NCBI RefSeq assembly: GCF_005484965.1
Contig: NZ_CP034036.1
Span: 186,001 to 250,000 of the forward strand
Direction of reading: 5' to 3'
Origin: Brenneria nigrifluens DSM 30175 = ATCC 13028
GTDB lineage: Bacteria > Pseudomonadota > Gammaproteobacteria > Enterobacterales > Enterobacteriaceae
DNA: 64,000 nucleotides
Shown here: positions 43,108 to 53,247 of the stretch, piece by piece
How the letters are laid out: each line of letters begins with the position of its first letter
Numbering within the stretch: position 1 is the first letter of the stretch
Made by a program: the position numbers and the translations under genes
The notes under the pieces: generated by a model
Databases searched by the model: none
What the model saw: the letters and a program-made list of their open reading frames with translations, nothing else
Told to the model about the DNA's origin: nothing

Positions 43108-43421
43108 AGTTACCCTGACCCACCTCTGATTTTTTGTAAGTTTGTTTCACCTGAAAGACGTACTGCGCTCCTTTCATCTAGCCATGATGCGGTTGATTCG
43201 TCAATTGACGATTCTTTGCGCGCGTTATTCTTTTATACCGCCCATATTTTTACCTGCTTTGATGTGGACATGGCAATTTGTGAAATTTAATTACAGACGT
43301 GCTGACATTAGAGGCGCTTATCGGGAGAGGAAACGGGCCGCATGACGTAGCGGCGATCGCGGGCCGTGCAGACCGGCGATCGCCATATTACTTCAGCTTA
43401 TTTCGCCGGGCGGCGAAATAA
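43108..43421. other. Promoter region of ppc and 3' side of opgD
   Basis: About 314 bases between the ppc start and the opgD stop. On the minus strand TATAAA in GGCGGTATAAAAG may be a -10 for ppc; no good -35 was found. No gene or repeat is seen. Confidence 0.4.
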
Positions 43422-45077
43422 CTAATGCATTTCCCGGTCGTCGATATAACGGCGTTGGTCCGCGGCGGGAGGGAAATACTGATAAAGCCAGGTTTCGCTC
43501 AGCGTCTCGCCCTGCGAACGTAAGAACAGCCGCATATCGACGGGGTCGTTCTTCTCGCTGGTCGGATACCAGTCGAACAGAATACGGTAGCCGTCAAAAG
43601 GCTCGACGTAGAGGATTTCGATATTTTTGGCCTGCCCGTCGGAGAGGGTAATCACCGGTTCTATCCCTCTGGGGGCCGCGGATTTCAGATCGCCGCCGAC
43701 GAAATCCACCGCAAAACGCCGCGCCCACTGTGCGGGATAGTGTTCGCCCGGCGCCCACCCTTCCGGGAAGCCGCCCATTCCCGTGCGCGTGGCATGCACC
43801 CTGGCGAGAGGCGTGCGCACCGGCGCGTCGGCGCTCCAGTACAGTTTATAGCGGTAGTTGTATTCGCTGCCGGCTTTTATCGGGGTTTCGGGGTGCCAAA
43901 AACAGACGATATTATCCAGCGTCTCTCCGGTGGTCGGGATTTCCATCAGCGTGACGGCGCCTTTGCCCCACCGGCCGACGGGCTCCACCCACAGGCTCGG
44001 CCGCTTGTGATACCAGCCGATAACATCCTGGTAATTATCGAAATCGCGATCGGTTTGCAGCAGCCCGAATCCTTTGGGGTTATTGTCCTGGTAGGTGTTG
44101 AAGCGCAGTTTTTGCGGATTGTTCAACGGCCGGCAAATCCATTCTCCCGCTCCCGTCCACATGGCCAGCCGGTCGGAGTCGTGAATCTGGGGATGGATGG
44201 TGTCGCACATGCGGCGCTCGTGGTTACCGCAGTTGAACATGCTGGTCATGGGCGCGATGCCCAATTGCTGGATATCCTTACGGGCATGCAGCTGTTTTTC
44301 GATATCCATCACCACGCGCTCCGCCTCGCAGTCGATGACGAAACGGTAGGCGCCCGTGGCGCTGGGGCCGTCCAAAAGCGCATACACGGTGAAGGAGGTC
44401 GCTCCCGCTGCCGGCTGTTCGAACCAGAAGGCGACGAAGTCGGGGAACTCTTCGGGCTGGGAGGTATAGGTGTTGATGGCGATCCCGCGCGCCGACAGGC
44501 CGTACTGATAGGTGGAGTCCACGGCGCGGAAATAGCTGGCGCCGAGGAAAGAGACGATGTCCCGCTGGGTCAATTCCGGCGCTTTAAATACCCTGAAGCC
44601 GGCGAAACCGAGATCGTCTTTACCTTCGAGCTGCGAGACGTCGACGCCGGCGCCGGTATAGTCGAACAATTCCGGGCGGAAATGAATTTCACGCGCCGTG
44701 TTGTTGGCGGAGTCGATAGAAAACATACGTACAGGGCGGGTAAATCCCATGCCGACATGAAAATATTGTACGTCCAGCCGGCGATTTTCCAGCGAGTTCC
44801 AGAGCGAATGCCCGGCGTCATAGCGGATATCGTTGTAAGCCTGCGGCGTCAGCTTGGCCAGCGTGGGAGGAAGCGCCGCTGACTGGCCGTTATAAGGTTG
44901 CCTGGCGCGATCCGCCGCCATTTTCTTGAGCAGGGAAAAACTGAAAGGCGTCGCATTGCCGTCCGCGATTTGCTCTCCCGCGGCCAGGGCCGCGCGGGGA
45001 AAGACCGTGGCCAGCGCCGGAATGCCACAGCCGGCGGCCAGCGCCATGGAGGCTTTGAGAAATAATCTTCGATTCAT
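43422..45077 (-). CDS. opgD: Glucan biosynthesis protein D
   Basis: OpgD shapes the backbone of periplasmic osmoregulated glucans. Starting at 45077 gives 551 residues, exactly the E. coli length; a longer frame to 45212 is not supported. It starts with a twin-arginine signal (MNRRLFLKASMALAAG, cleavage near ALAAGE), so it is a Tat substrate. Conserved segments include REIHFRPELFDYTGAGVD and CGNHERRMCDTIHPQIHDSD. tatABC is 10 kb away in this window. Confidence 0.95.
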   Translation of the reverse strand: MNRRLFLKASMALAAGCGIPALATVFPRAALAAGEQIADGNATPFSFSLLKKMAADRARQPYNGQSAALPPTLAKLTPQAYNDIRYDAGHSLWNSLENRRLDVQYFHVGMGFTRPVRMFSIDSANNTAREIHFRPELFDYTGAGVDVSQLEGKDDLGFAGFRVFKAPELTQRDIVSFLGASYFRAVDSTYQYGLSARGIAINTYTSQPEEFPDFVAFWFEQPAAGATSFTVYALLDGPSATGAYRFVIDCEAERVVMDIEKQLHARKDIQQLGIAPMTSMFNCGNHERRMCDTIHPQIHDSDRLAMWTGAGEWICRPLNNPQKLRFNTYQDNNPKGFGLLQTDRDFDNYQDVIGWYHKRPSLWVEPVGRWGKGAVTLMEIPTTGETLDNIVCFWHPETPIKAGSEYNYRYKLYWSADAPVRTPLARVHATRTGMGGFPEGWAPGEHYPAQWARRFAVDFVGGDLKSAAPRGIEPVITLSDGQAKNIEILYVEPFDGYRILFDWYPTSEKNDPVDMRLFLRSQGETLSETWLYQYFPPAADQRRYIDDREMH

Positions 45078-45390
45078 AGCAGCATTACTTTCCTTAAGTT
45101 GCAGAAACCCCTTTGCGATGGCGAAACTTGCTGGAATAACCAACCGGCAGCAGTGTAACAAGGGTGCTAAGCATGGGCGATGCCGATATGTGCGCATGAA
45201 AAACATATTCATCTATTGTTATAAAAAACAGCAAAAACTCTTATTATCCTGAACTTTTTTTACTTTTCTTCACAATAGGGCCTGATTTTGGGGGCGCGGG
45301 GAAGGTATTGGCGGCGGTCATCGGGCTGCGAGGGGCGGCCACCGCTGTTGATACGCGGTGGCCCTCGCCTTTACGCCGGGGATTAAGGGA
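45078..45390. other. Intergenic region between argE and opgD
   Basis: 313 bases between the argE stop and the opgD start hold no gene. A strong stem, GGCCACCGC with GCGGTGGCC (45337-45363), lies 28 bases after argE and may end its transcript, although no T run follows it. The opgD promoter must also lie here. Confidence 0.5.
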
Positions 45391-46542
45391 TCAACCGCGG
45401 CAGAAATGTTGAATCAACTGCGATATCAGCGCCCGCGTGGGTTTGATAAAGGCGGTATCAAGGAATTCGTCCGGCTGATGCGCCTGATCGATGGAGCCGG
45501 GTCCCAGCACCAGCGTGGGGCAGAGCTGCTGAATAAACGGCGCTTCGGTACAGTAATTGACCACCTCCGTCGGCGTGCCCAATAATTTTTCCACCACCGA
45601 CACCAAATGGTGATCCGCCGGGCATTCATAACCGGGGATCGGCGGGTGCAGTTCGGCAATATTCAACCGGCCGGGCCAGCGTTCGCTCACCGGCGCCAGC
45701 GCTTCGGACAACAGGCCGTTTAGATCGCCGAGCGTCAGCCCCGGCAGCGGGCGGATATCCATATGCAGTTCGCAGCAGCCGCAGATGCGGTTGGCGGCGT
45801 CGCCGCCGTGAATATGGCCGAGATTTATCGTCGGGTAGGGAATATGGAACGCCGGGTTGTGATAGCGCTCCTGCAGGGTATTGCGCAGCACCAGCAGATG
45901 GGAGACGGCCTCATGCATCAGCTCGATGGCGTTAACGCCGCGGGAGGGATCGCTGGAGTGCCCGGACTGCCCCTGAATCCGAATGGCGCTGGACATATGG
46001 CCCTTGTGGGCGCGCACCGGCTGTAGCGAGGTGGGTTCGCCGATAATGGCGCAGTCCGGTCTGACCTGCGTGGACCCGGCGAAATATTGGGCGCCGGCCA
46101 TGGTGGTTTCTTCATCGGCGGTGGCGAGCACATAGAGCGGCTTGCTCAGCCGCGCCGGGTCGATATCGCGCAGAGTATCGAGAATAAAGGCGAAAAAGCC
46201 TTTCATATCGGCGGTGCCCAGGCCGTACAGCTTATTGTCGTGCTCGGTCAGCGTGAAGGGATCGCGCGTCCAGCGTCCGTCGTCGAACGGCACGGTATCC
46301 GTGTGCCCGGCCAGCAATAGTCCCCCTTTGCCTTCGCCTATTCTGGCCAGCATGTTAAATTTATGTTGCGTTCCGGGAACGGGCTGCACTTCGACATGAA
46401 AGCCCAAATCGCTGAACCAGCCGGACAGCAGGTTGATTAACGCCTGATTACTTTGATCGAGCGCGCTGTCGGTCGCGCTGATCGACGGCGTGGCGATCAA
46501 CGCCCGGTATAGCTCAAGAAAAGGGGGTAAATTCATCTTCAC
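45391..46542 (-). CDS. argE: Acetylornithine deacetylase
   Basis: ArgE hydrolyses N-acetylornithine to ornithine in arginine synthesis. The 383-residue M20 metallopeptidase-like protein has the metal/catalytic motif LLAGHTDTVPFDDGRW, the catalytic ATADEETTMAG and GEPTSLQPVRAHKGHM. It is divergent from argC across a 204-base control region with ARG boxes. Intact. Confidence 0.96.
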   Translation of the reverse strand: MKMNLPPFLELYRALIATPSISATDSALDQSNQALINLLSGWFSDLGFHVEVQPVPGTQHKFNMLARIGEGKGGLLLAGHTDTVPFDDGRWTRDPFTLTEHDNKLYGLGTADMKGFFAFILDTLRDIDPARLSKPLYVLATADEETTMAGAQYFAGSTQVRPDCAIIGEPTSLQPVRAHKGHMSSAIRIQGQSGHSSDPSRGVNAIELMHEAVSHLLVLRNTLQERYHNPAFHIPYPTINLGHIHGGDAANRICGCCELHMDIRPLPGLTLGDLNGLLSEALAPVSERWPGRLNIAELHPPIPGYECPADHHLVSVVEKLLGTPTEVVNYCTEAPFIQQLCPTLVLGPGSIDQAHQPDEFLDTAFIKPTRALISQLIQHFCRG

Positions 46543-46567
46543 TGTTGACAGCCTCTGGTTAGGATAG

Positions 46568-46606
46568 TATCAATATTCATGCATTTATTTTGAATAAAAA
46601 TACAAT
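46568..46606. promoter_or_regulatory. Pair of ARG boxes between argE and argC
   Basis: Two 18-bp sites, 46568-46585 and 46589-46606, separated by 3 bp, match the ArgR consensus (TGAAT then ATTCA around a W4 spacer); the second, TTTGAATAAAAATACAAT, fits 11 of 12 key bases, the first about 9. This is the arrangement of the E. coli argE-argCBH operator. ArgR with arginine should repress both directions. Confidence 0.8.
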
Positions 46607-46746
46607 AACGCCAGGCGAAAGGAAACCTCAAGGTCATCCGCGACGAGCAATCGTCATTTCGTCCGGCTTCGCGGGTGAACGGCGTGATGGCGCCGGTGAG
46701 CCCTGTAGCCTGGTCCGCAGATAAGTAAGAAGGTACGCAGAATCCC

Positions 46747-47751
46747 ATGCTGAATACGCTGATTGTTGGTGCAAGCGGTTATACCGGCGCCGAACTTGCA
46801 CTTTACCTGAACCGTCACCCACAGATGAACATAACCGCTTTAGCCGTTTCAGCGCAAAGCGTAGATGCGGGAAAATCAATATCCGATTTGCATCCGCAGC
46901 TGAAAGGCATCATTGACTTGCCGGTCCGGCCGTTGACCGATGTCGCTGAAGCCGCCAAAGGCGCGGACGTGGTCTTTCTGGCGACGGATCACAAGGTCAG
47001 TCACGATCTGGCGCCCGAGTTTCTGGCCGCGGGTTGCACCGTCTTCGATTTATCAGGCGCGTTTCGCGTTAACGATGCGGAATTTTACCGCCGCTATTAT
47101 GGTTTTGAACACCAGCACGCCGACTGGCTGGCGCAGGCGGTCTACGGCCTGGCCGAATGGCGGGCCGAGGGCATCAAGCAGGCGCGGCTGATTGCCGTGC
47201 CGGGATGTTACCCCACCGCGTCGCAGCTGGCGCTGAAGCCGCTGGTGGACGGCCAGTTGCTGAACGCCGCGCAATGGCCGGTGATTAACGCCGTCAGCGG
47301 CGTCAGCGGCGCGGGACGCAAAGCCTCGATGACCAACAGTTTCTGTGAGGTCAGCCTGCAGCCTTACGGCATTTTCAACCATCGCCATGAGCCGGAAATT
47401 TCAACCCACCTCGGCACGCCGGTCATCTTTACGCCGCATCTGGGCAACTTCGCCCGTGGTATACTGGCGACCATCACCTGTCGGCTACGGCCGGGCGTCA
47501 CGCAGCAGGACGTCGCCGAGGCTTATCACAACGCCTACCACGACAAACCGCTGGTGCGCCTGTATGAGAAGGGCGTGCCGGCGTTGAAATCCGTGGTGGG
47601 GCTGCCGTTCTGCGATATCGGTTTTTCCGTGCAGGGCGAACACCTGATCGCGGTCGCCGCGGAGGATAATCTGCTGAAAGGCGCGGCGGCGCAGGCCGTA
47701 CAGTGTATGAATATTCGTTTTGGTTTCCCGGAAACCCAGTCTTTACTTTGA
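46747..47751 (+). CDS. argC: N-acetyl-gamma-glutamyl-phosphate reductase
   Basis: ArgC reduces acetylglutamyl phosphate to the semialdehyde. The 334-residue protein has IVGASGYTGAELALYLNRHP at the start and the active-site Cys in VPGCYPTASQLALKPL. First gene of argCBH, behind ARG boxes. argB follows 34 bases later. Confidence 0.97.
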   Translation: MLNTLIVGASGYTGAELALYLNRHPQMNITALAVSAQSVDAGKSISDLHPQLKGIIDLPVRPLTDVAEAAKGADVVFLATDHKVSHDLAPEFLAAGCTVFDLSGAFRVNDAEFYRRYYGFEHQHADWLAQAVYGLAEWRAEGIKQARLIAVPGCYPTASQLALKPLVDGQLLNAAQWPVINAVSGVSGAGRKASMTNSFCEVSLQPYGIFNHRHEPEISTHLGTPVIFTPHLGNFARGILATITCRLRPGVTQQDVAEAYHNAYHDKPLVRLYEKGVPALKSVVGLPFCDIGFSVQGEHLIAVAAEDNLLKGAAAQAVQCMNIRFGFPETQSLL

Positions 47752-47785
47752 TCGCAATTTACCATTCTGAGGCGCGAAGAAAACA

Positions 47786-48559
47786 ATGAATCCGTTAATT
47801 ATCAAGCTAGGCGGCGTTTTACTGGATAGCGAAGAGGCGCTGGAGCGCCTGTTTGGCGCGCTGGTGGCCTATCGCCGGCAACACCAGCGCCCGCTGTTGA
47901 TCGTGCACGGCGGCGGCTGCCTGGTTGACGAACTGATGAAAAAACTGTCGTTGCCGGTGGTGAAGAAAAACGGCCTGCGGGTTACGCCGGCCGATCAGAT
48001 CGACATCATTGTCGGGGCGCTGGCCGGTTCGGCGAATAAAACGCTGCTCTCGTGGGCTAAGAAGCACGGCATCGACGCCGTCGGCCTATGTCTGGCGGAC
48101 GGCGGCAGCACCAGCGTGACGCAGTTGGATGAGGAGCTGGGATTCGTCGGTAAAGCGCAGGCGGGTTCACCGGCGTTGTTGAATACGCTATTGTCGTCCG
48201 GATATTTGCCGGTGGTCAGCTCTATCGGCATTACCGACGGCGGCGACCTGATGAATGTGAACGCCGACCAGGCGGCGACGGCGCTGGCGCAGACGCTGGG
48301 GGCGGATTTGATCCTGCTTTCCGACGTGAGCGGCATTCTGGACGGCAAAGGTCAGCGCATTGCGGAAATGACGGCGCAAAAAGCGCGGCAGCTCATTGAG
48401 CAGGGCATCATTACCGACGGTATGATCGTCAAGGTCAACGCGGCGCTGGACGCGGCTCGCACCCTGGGGCGGCCGGTGGATATCGCCAGTTGGCGCCATG
48501 CCGATCAACTTCCCGCGCTGTTCAACGGCGTGGCGATCGGCACGCGTATTTTAGCGTAA
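47786..48559 (+). CDS. argB: Acetylglutamate kinase
   Basis: ArgB phosphorylates N-acetylglutamate. The 257-residue amino acid kinase has IIKLGGVLLDSEEALE, VHGGGCLVDELMKKL and VNADQAATALAQTLGADLIL. The enzyme of this length is the arginine-insensitive dimeric type. Middle gene of argCBH. Confidence 0.96.
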   Translation: MNPLIIKLGGVLLDSEEALERLFGALVAYRRQHQRPLLIVHGGGCLVDELMKKLSLPVVKKNGLRVTPADQIDIIVGALAGSANKTLLSWAKKHGIDAVGLCLADGGSTSVTQLDEELGFVGKAQAGSPALLNTLLSSGYLPVVSSIGITDGGDLMNVNADQAATALAQTLGADLILLSDVSGILDGKGQRIAEMTAQKARQLIEQGIITDGMIVKVNAALDAARTLGRPVDIASWRHADQLPALFNGVAIGTRILA

Positions 48560-48621
48560 GCGGTTTGCGGGTATGGCATGATGCCATCCCGGTGTTTATT
48601 TGAATTTTGGGAGTAAGGGTT

Positions 48622-49995
48622 ATGGCTTTGTGGGGCGGTCGGTTTAGTCAGGCGGCAGATCAACGTTTTAAACAGTTCAACGACTCGCTGCGGTTTGATT
48701 ACCGTCTGGCGGAGCAGGATATCAGCGGCTCGATTGGCTGGTCGAAAGCATTGGTTACCGTCAATGTGCTCAGCGAGCATGAGCAGCAGCAACTGGAGCA
48801 GGCGCTGAACGCGCTGCTGGCCGAGGTACAGGCGGATCCCGAAGTGATTCTGCAAAGCGACGCGGAGGATATCCACAGCTGGGTCGAGCAACGTCTGATC
48901 GACAAAGTCGGCGATCTGGGGAAAAAACTGCACACCGGGCGCAGCCGTAACGATCAGGTCGCCACCGATCTGAAACTGTGGTGCAAGGCGCAGATTGGCG
49001 AACTGCTGCTGGCGGTGCGTCAGCTGCGTCAGGCGTTGGTCGCCACGGCGGAGGCCAATCAGGACGCCGTGATGCCGGGTTATACCCATCTGCAGCGCGC
49101 CCAGCCGGTGACTTTCGCCCACTGGTGTCTGGCCTATCACGAAATGCTGGTGCGTGACGAAAGCCGTCTGCAAGACACGCTGAAACGTCTGGACGTCAGC
49201 CCGCTGGGCTGCGGCGCATTGGCCGGCACCGCCTATCCTATCGATCGCGAACAGCTGGCCGGCTGGCTGGGGTTCGCCTCCGCCACGCGCAACAGCCTGG
49301 ACACGGTATCCGACCGCGATCACGTGCTGGAACTGCTGTCTGACGCCTCGATCGGCATGATCCATTTATCCCGTTTCGCCGAAGATCTGATTTTCTTCAA
49401 CAGCGGCGAGGCGGCGTTCGTGGAGCTTTCCGATCGGGTGACCTCAGGCTCCTCGCTGATGCCGCAGAAAAAAAACCCCGACGCGCTGGAGCTGATCCGC
49501 GGCAAGTGCGGCCGGGTTCAGGGGGCGTTGAGCGGCATGATGGTGACGCTGAAAGGGTTGCCGCTGGCGTATAACAAAGATATGCAGGAAGACAAGGAAG
49601 GGCTGTTCGACGCGCTGGATACGTGGCACGACTGCCTGATGATGGCCGGTCTGGTGCTGGAAGGGATTCAGGTGAAACGTCCGCGCTGCCGGGAAGCGGC
49701 GGAACAGGGTTACGCCAACGCCACGGAGCTGGCGGACTATCTGGTGGACAAAGGCATCCCGTTCCGCGAGGCGCACCATATCGTCGGCGAAGCGGTGGTG
49801 GAGGCCATCCGTCAGGGGAAAGCGCTGGAGGCGCTGTCGCTGGCCGATTTGCAGAAATTCAGCCCTATTATCGCCGAGGATGTGTATCCGATCCTGTCGC
49901 TGCAATCCTGCCTGGATAAACGCGCCGCGCAGGGCGGGGTTTCGCCGCAGCAGGTGGCGCAGGCCATTCGCGACGCGAAACGGCGTCTGGCGTAA
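48622..49995 (+). CDS. argH: Argininosuccinate lyase
   Basis: ArgH releases arginine and fumarate from argininosuccinate. With the ATG at 48622 it has 457 residues: MALWGGRFSQAADQRFKQF, the fumarate-superfamily signature GSSLMPQKKNPDALELIR and YTHLQRAQPVTFAHW. Last gene of argCBH, 62 bases after argB. Confidence 0.97.
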   Translation: MALWGGRFSQAADQRFKQFNDSLRFDYRLAEQDISGSIGWSKALVTVNVLSEHEQQQLEQALNALLAEVQADPEVILQSDAEDIHSWVEQRLIDKVGDLGKKLHTGRSRNDQVATDLKLWCKAQIGELLLAVRQLRQALVATAEANQDAVMPGYTHLQRAQPVTFAHWCLAYHEMLVRDESRLQDTLKRLDVSPLGCGALAGTAYPIDREQLAGWLGFASATRNSLDTVSDRDHVLELLSDASIGMIHLSRFAEDLIFFNSGEAAFVELSDRVTSGSSLMPQKKNPDALELIRGKCGRVQGALSGMMVTLKGLPLAYNKDMQEDKEGLFDALDTWHDCLMMAGLVLEGIQVKRPRCREAAEQGYANATELADYLVDKGIPFREAHHIVGEAVVEAIRQGKALEALSLADLQKFSPIIAEDVYPILSLQSCLDKRAAQGGVSPQQVAQAIRDAKRRLA

Positions 49996-50192
49996 TTAAT
50001 CGCGCCATCCCGCTCTCAGGCCGCTGAACCGGTCGGCCTGAGATAGCGGCGATTATCTTGAATGCCGCGCGCATTTTTCATCTTTTTCCCCGTAATTGTC
50101 CGCCAAACGCCCGCGTAACCCGAATTCTCTCTGGACATCCATACAGTATCATCTTACCTTGACGGGCAGCAGCGACGGTCAGCGGAGGCGGA

Positions 50193-51725
50193 GTGGATAT
50201 CAGCATATTTTATGGATTGGGCGGCGGCGTCGTCGGCCTGTTGGTCGGCTGGCTGGTGAGCAGCGTAGCGCACCAGCGGCGGCAGGCGCGCCATGAAACC
50301 GAGTTGCGTCTACTTGAGCAGACGGCGCAGCAGACTCGGCAACTGCTGAGCGAGAGCCAGCAGAGCAACAAACAGTATGAACAGCGGCAGCGCGACCATG
50401 AACTGGCGCTGCGCGACCTTCACGCCCAACTGGCCGCCGGCCAGGAGAAGTTGCAGCAACTGGCGCAACTGCGTGAGGAGTGCGTTCAACTGAATCAGGA
50501 ACTGCGCGCCCTGCGCGAGGTTAACAGCGCTCAGGAGGCGGAACTGCGCGAGGTGACCATCCGGCTGGAAGAGACGCGCATGGCGGCCGAAGAGAAGCAG
50601 CGCCTGCTGATGAACAGCGAGCAGCGGCTGACCACCCAGTTTGAAAATCTGGCCAACCGTATTTTTGAACACAGCGGGCGCAAGGTGGATGAGCAGAATA
50701 AACAGAGTCTGGATCGCCTGCTGATGCCGCTGCGCGAACAGCTTGATGGGTTCCGGCGTCAGGTGCAGGATAGCTTCGGCGCGGAAGCCCGTGAGCGCCA
50801 CACCCTGACCCATGAAATCCGTAGTCTGCAACAGCTCAACGCCCAGATGGCCCGGGAAGCGATTAATCTCACCAAAGCGCTGAAAGGGGACAACAAGACG
50901 CAGGGTAACTGGGGCGAGGTGGTTCTCAGCCGGGTGCTGGAAGCCTCCGGGCTGCGCGAAGGGTATGAATACCAGACGCAGGTCAGCGTCCAGACCGGCG
51001 CCAACAACCGTCTGCAGCCCGACGTGATCGTCCGTCTGCCGCAGGGAAAGGACGTGGTTATCGACGCCAAAATGTCGCTGGTCGCCTATGAGCGCTATTT
51101 CAATAGCGAAGACGAAGCGGAGCGGTTAGCCGCCCTGAATGAACACCTGCTTTCCGTCCGCGGTCATATTCGTCAGTTGGGCGGCAAAGACTACCAGCAG
51201 CTGCCGGGGCTGCGCTCGCTGGATTACGTGCTGATGTTTATTCCCGTCGAACCGGCGTTTCTGGTGGCGATCGATCGCCAGCCGGAGTTGATCGGCGAAG
51301 CGCTGAAGCACAATATTATGCTGGTCAGCCCCACCACCTTGCTGGTGGCGCTGCGCACCATCAACAATCTGTGGCGCTATGAGCAACAGAGCCGCAACGC
51401 GCAGCAGATCGCCGAGCGGGCGGCGCGGTTGTACGATAAACTGCGGCTGTTCGTCGATGATATGGAAGCGCTGGGCCAGGGGCTGGATAAAGCCCACGGC
51501 AGCTACCGGCAGGCGATGAACAAACTCGTTTCCGGGCGGGGGAACCTTATCGGTCAGGCGGAGGGGTTCCGCGCGTTGGGCGTGGAGGTAAAGCGCCCGA
51601 TCAGTCCAGCGCTGGCGGAGCAGGCCACCCGGCATGAAAGCGCCGCTCAGGATGCGCTGACCGAGACGCCCGCGGCGGCGGAACCCGGGAGCGACCCGGA
51701 AAAATCAGCGGCGGAAAAAGGCTAG
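50193..51725 (+). CDS. rmuC: RmuC family DNA recombination protein
   Basis: RmuC limits inversion at short inverted repeats; the family has a nuclease-like fold. The 510-residue protein starts with GTG at 50193, has one N-terminal membrane segment (LGGGVVGLLVGWLVSSVA), a long coiled coil (about residues 35-170) and the conserved RmuC domain (KGDNKTQGNWGEVVLSRVLE, DVVIDAKMSLVAYERYF). In E. coli rmuC sits next to udp and before ubiE; here it precedes ubiE but udp is 10 kb away. Confidence 0.93.
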   Translation: MDISIFYGLGGGVVGLLVGWLVSSVAHQRRQARHETELRLLEQTAQQTRQLLSESQQSNKQYEQRQRDHELALRDLHAQLAAGQEKLQQLAQLREECVQLNQELRALREVNSAQEAELREVTIRLEETRMAAEEKQRLLMNSEQRLTTQFENLANRIFEHSGRKVDEQNKQSLDRLLMPLREQLDGFRRQVQDSFGAEARERHTLTHEIRSLQQLNAQMAREAINLTKALKGDNKTQGNWGEVVLSRVLEASGLREGYEYQTQVSVQTGANNRLQPDVIVRLPQGKDVVIDAKMSLVAYERYFNSEDEAERLAALNEHLLSVRGHIRQLGGKDYQQLPGLRSLDYVLMFIPVEPAFLVAIDRQPELIGEALKHNIMLVSPTTLLVALRTINNLWRYEQQSRNAQQIAERAARLYDKLRLFVDDMEALGQGLDKAHGSYRQAMNKLVSGRGNLIGQAEGFRALGVEVKRPISPALAEQATRHESAAQDALTETPAAAEPGSDPEKSAAEKG

Positions 51726-51870
51726 ATCGTTCCCCTGGCGCCGGCTTTACCCGGTTATCTCTATCCTGAAACGATCGGCATTAGGACGGTGGGCTTTTTA
51801 TCCGGGTCTGTTACACTCTTTCCATTAAATGGCTAGACCCGATAGTTGACTAAAATAGTAGGCGGATAAC

Positions 51871-52626
51871 ATGGCAAATGAGCCGGAGAAAACAACCGAT
51901 TTTGGTTTTCGCACTGTCGCCAAGGATGAAAAAGAAGTCATGGTGGCTGACGTCTTCCATTCTGTAGCAGCAAAATACGATCTGATGAATGACCTGATGT
52001 CGCTCGGCATTCACCGTATCTGGAAAAGATTCACCATTGAGTGCAGCGGCGTGCGGCGCGGTCAGCGGGTGCTGGACGTCGCCGGCGGCACCGGCGACCT
52101 GACGGCGAAATTCTCCCGCATTGTCGGCGATGAGGGGGAAGTGGTGCTGGCCGATATCAATGCCTCCATGCTGAAGGTCGGCCGCGAGAAACTGCGCAAC
52201 AAAGGCATTATCAATAATGTCAGCTACGTGCAGGCGAACGCGGAAGAGTTGCCCTTTCCGGATGATTTCTTTGACTGCATCACCATCTCTTTCGGTTTGC
52301 GCAACGTTACCGATAAAAACAAGGCGCTGCGCTCCATGTACCGGGTACTGAAGCCGGGCGGCCGCCTGCTGGTGCTGGAATTCTCCAAACCGACGCTGAA
52401 ACCGTTAAGCAAGGTTTACGATTTGTACTCGTTCCACGTCCTGCCGCGCATCGGCGAGATGGTGGCGCGCGATGCCGGCAGCTATCGCTATCTGGCGGAG
52501 TCAATCCGTATGCACCCCGATCAGGAAACCCTGAAGGGGATGATGAGCGAGGCCGGTTTCGACAGCGTCAATTATTTCAATCTTACCGGCGGCATTGTCG
52601 CGTTGCATCGTGGTTTTAAATTCTGA
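51871..52626 (+). CDS. ubiE: Ubiquinone/menaquinone C-methyltransferase UbiE
   Basis: UbiE C-methylates demethylmenaquinone and the ubiquinone precursor. The 251-residue SAM-dependent enzyme has DVAGGTGDLTAKFSR (SAM site) and the signature ISFGLRNVTDKNKALRSMYR. It heads ubiE-ubiJ-ubiB. Confidence 0.97.
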   Translation: MANEPEKTTDFGFRTVAKDEKEVMVADVFHSVAAKYDLMNDLMSLGIHRIWKRFTIECSGVRRGQRVLDVAGGTGDLTAKFSRIVGDEGEVVLADINASMLKVGREKLRNKGIINNVSYVQANAEELPFPDDFFDCITISFGLRNVTDKNKALRSMYRVLKPGGRLLVLEFSKPTLKPLSKVYDLYSFHVLPRIGEMVARDAGSYRYLAESIRMHPDQETLKGMMSEAGFDSVNYFNLTGGIVALHRGFKF

Positions 52627-52632
52627 TTGGAT

Positions 52633-53247
52633 ATGCCAATGCTGATAACCTCTGTGCTGACCGCCTCGCTGGAGACGGCGCTGAATCAGCTGCTTTTTCG
52701 CGACCGCGGTATGAAGGCGGCGCGTCAGCGCCTGCACGGGAAAACGCTGCAGGTCGAACTGTCTGAGCTGAGCGCGCCGCTGGTGTTGATCTTCAGCGAG
52801 CAGCAGCTCGACGTGGTAAGCCGGTGGGAGGAGCGCGCGGATTGCCGACTGAAAACGCGTTTATCCGTGTTGCTGAAGTTACGCGATCGGCAACAGCTTT
52901 CTTCACTGATACGCAGCGGCGATCTGATCGTCGAAGGCGATATTCAGGTGGCGCAGCAGTTTATCGCGCTGCTTGATTTGGCCGAATTCGACCCGGCGGA
53001 ATGGCTGGCGCCCTATCTGGGGGATGTGGTCGCCCAGGGTCTGAGCCAGACGGCGCAAAAAACGCTGGGCGCAGTAAGCCGCATGGTGCGCGGCCAGCGG
53101 CGCGCCCTGTCCGAAGCGCTGACCGAAGAGTGGCGGCTGGCGCCGGGAAAACTCGAAAATGTCTGGTTCCAGGAGGAAATCGCCGCCGTGGAGAAATCAG
53201 CGGAAAGTCTGTCTGAACGCCTGGCGAAGTTGGAGACCCTGAGATGA
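52633..53247 (+). CDS. ubiJ: Ubiquinone biosynthesis accessory factor UbiJ
   Basis: UbiJ binds ubiquinone intermediates in a soluble complex with UbiK; it has an SCP2-type lipid domain and a C-terminal coiled coil. The 204-residue protein (from ATG 52633; ATG 52639 is nearly as likely) aligns along its length with E. coli UbiJ, e.g. LRDRQQLSSLIRSGDLIVEG. Starts 6 bases after ubiE and overlaps ubiB by 4. Confidence 0.93.
   Translation: MPMLITSVLTASLETALNQLLFRDRGMKAARQRLHGKTLQVELSELSAPLVLIFSEQQLDVVSRWEERADCRLKTRLSVLLKLRDRQQLSSLIRSGDLIVEGDIQVAQQFIALLDLAEFDPAEWLAPYLGDVVAQGLSQTAQKTLGAVSRMVRGQRRALSEALTEEWRLAPGKLENVWFQEEIAAVEKSAESLSERLAKLETLR

Noticed and set aside
43740..44882. 380-codon plus-strand frame opposite opgD
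   Set aside because: Shadow frame; opgD on the other strand is conserved along its whole length.
48505..49365. 286-codon minus-strand frame opposite argH
   Set aside because: Shadow of argH with low-complexity Gln/Arg content and no start signals.
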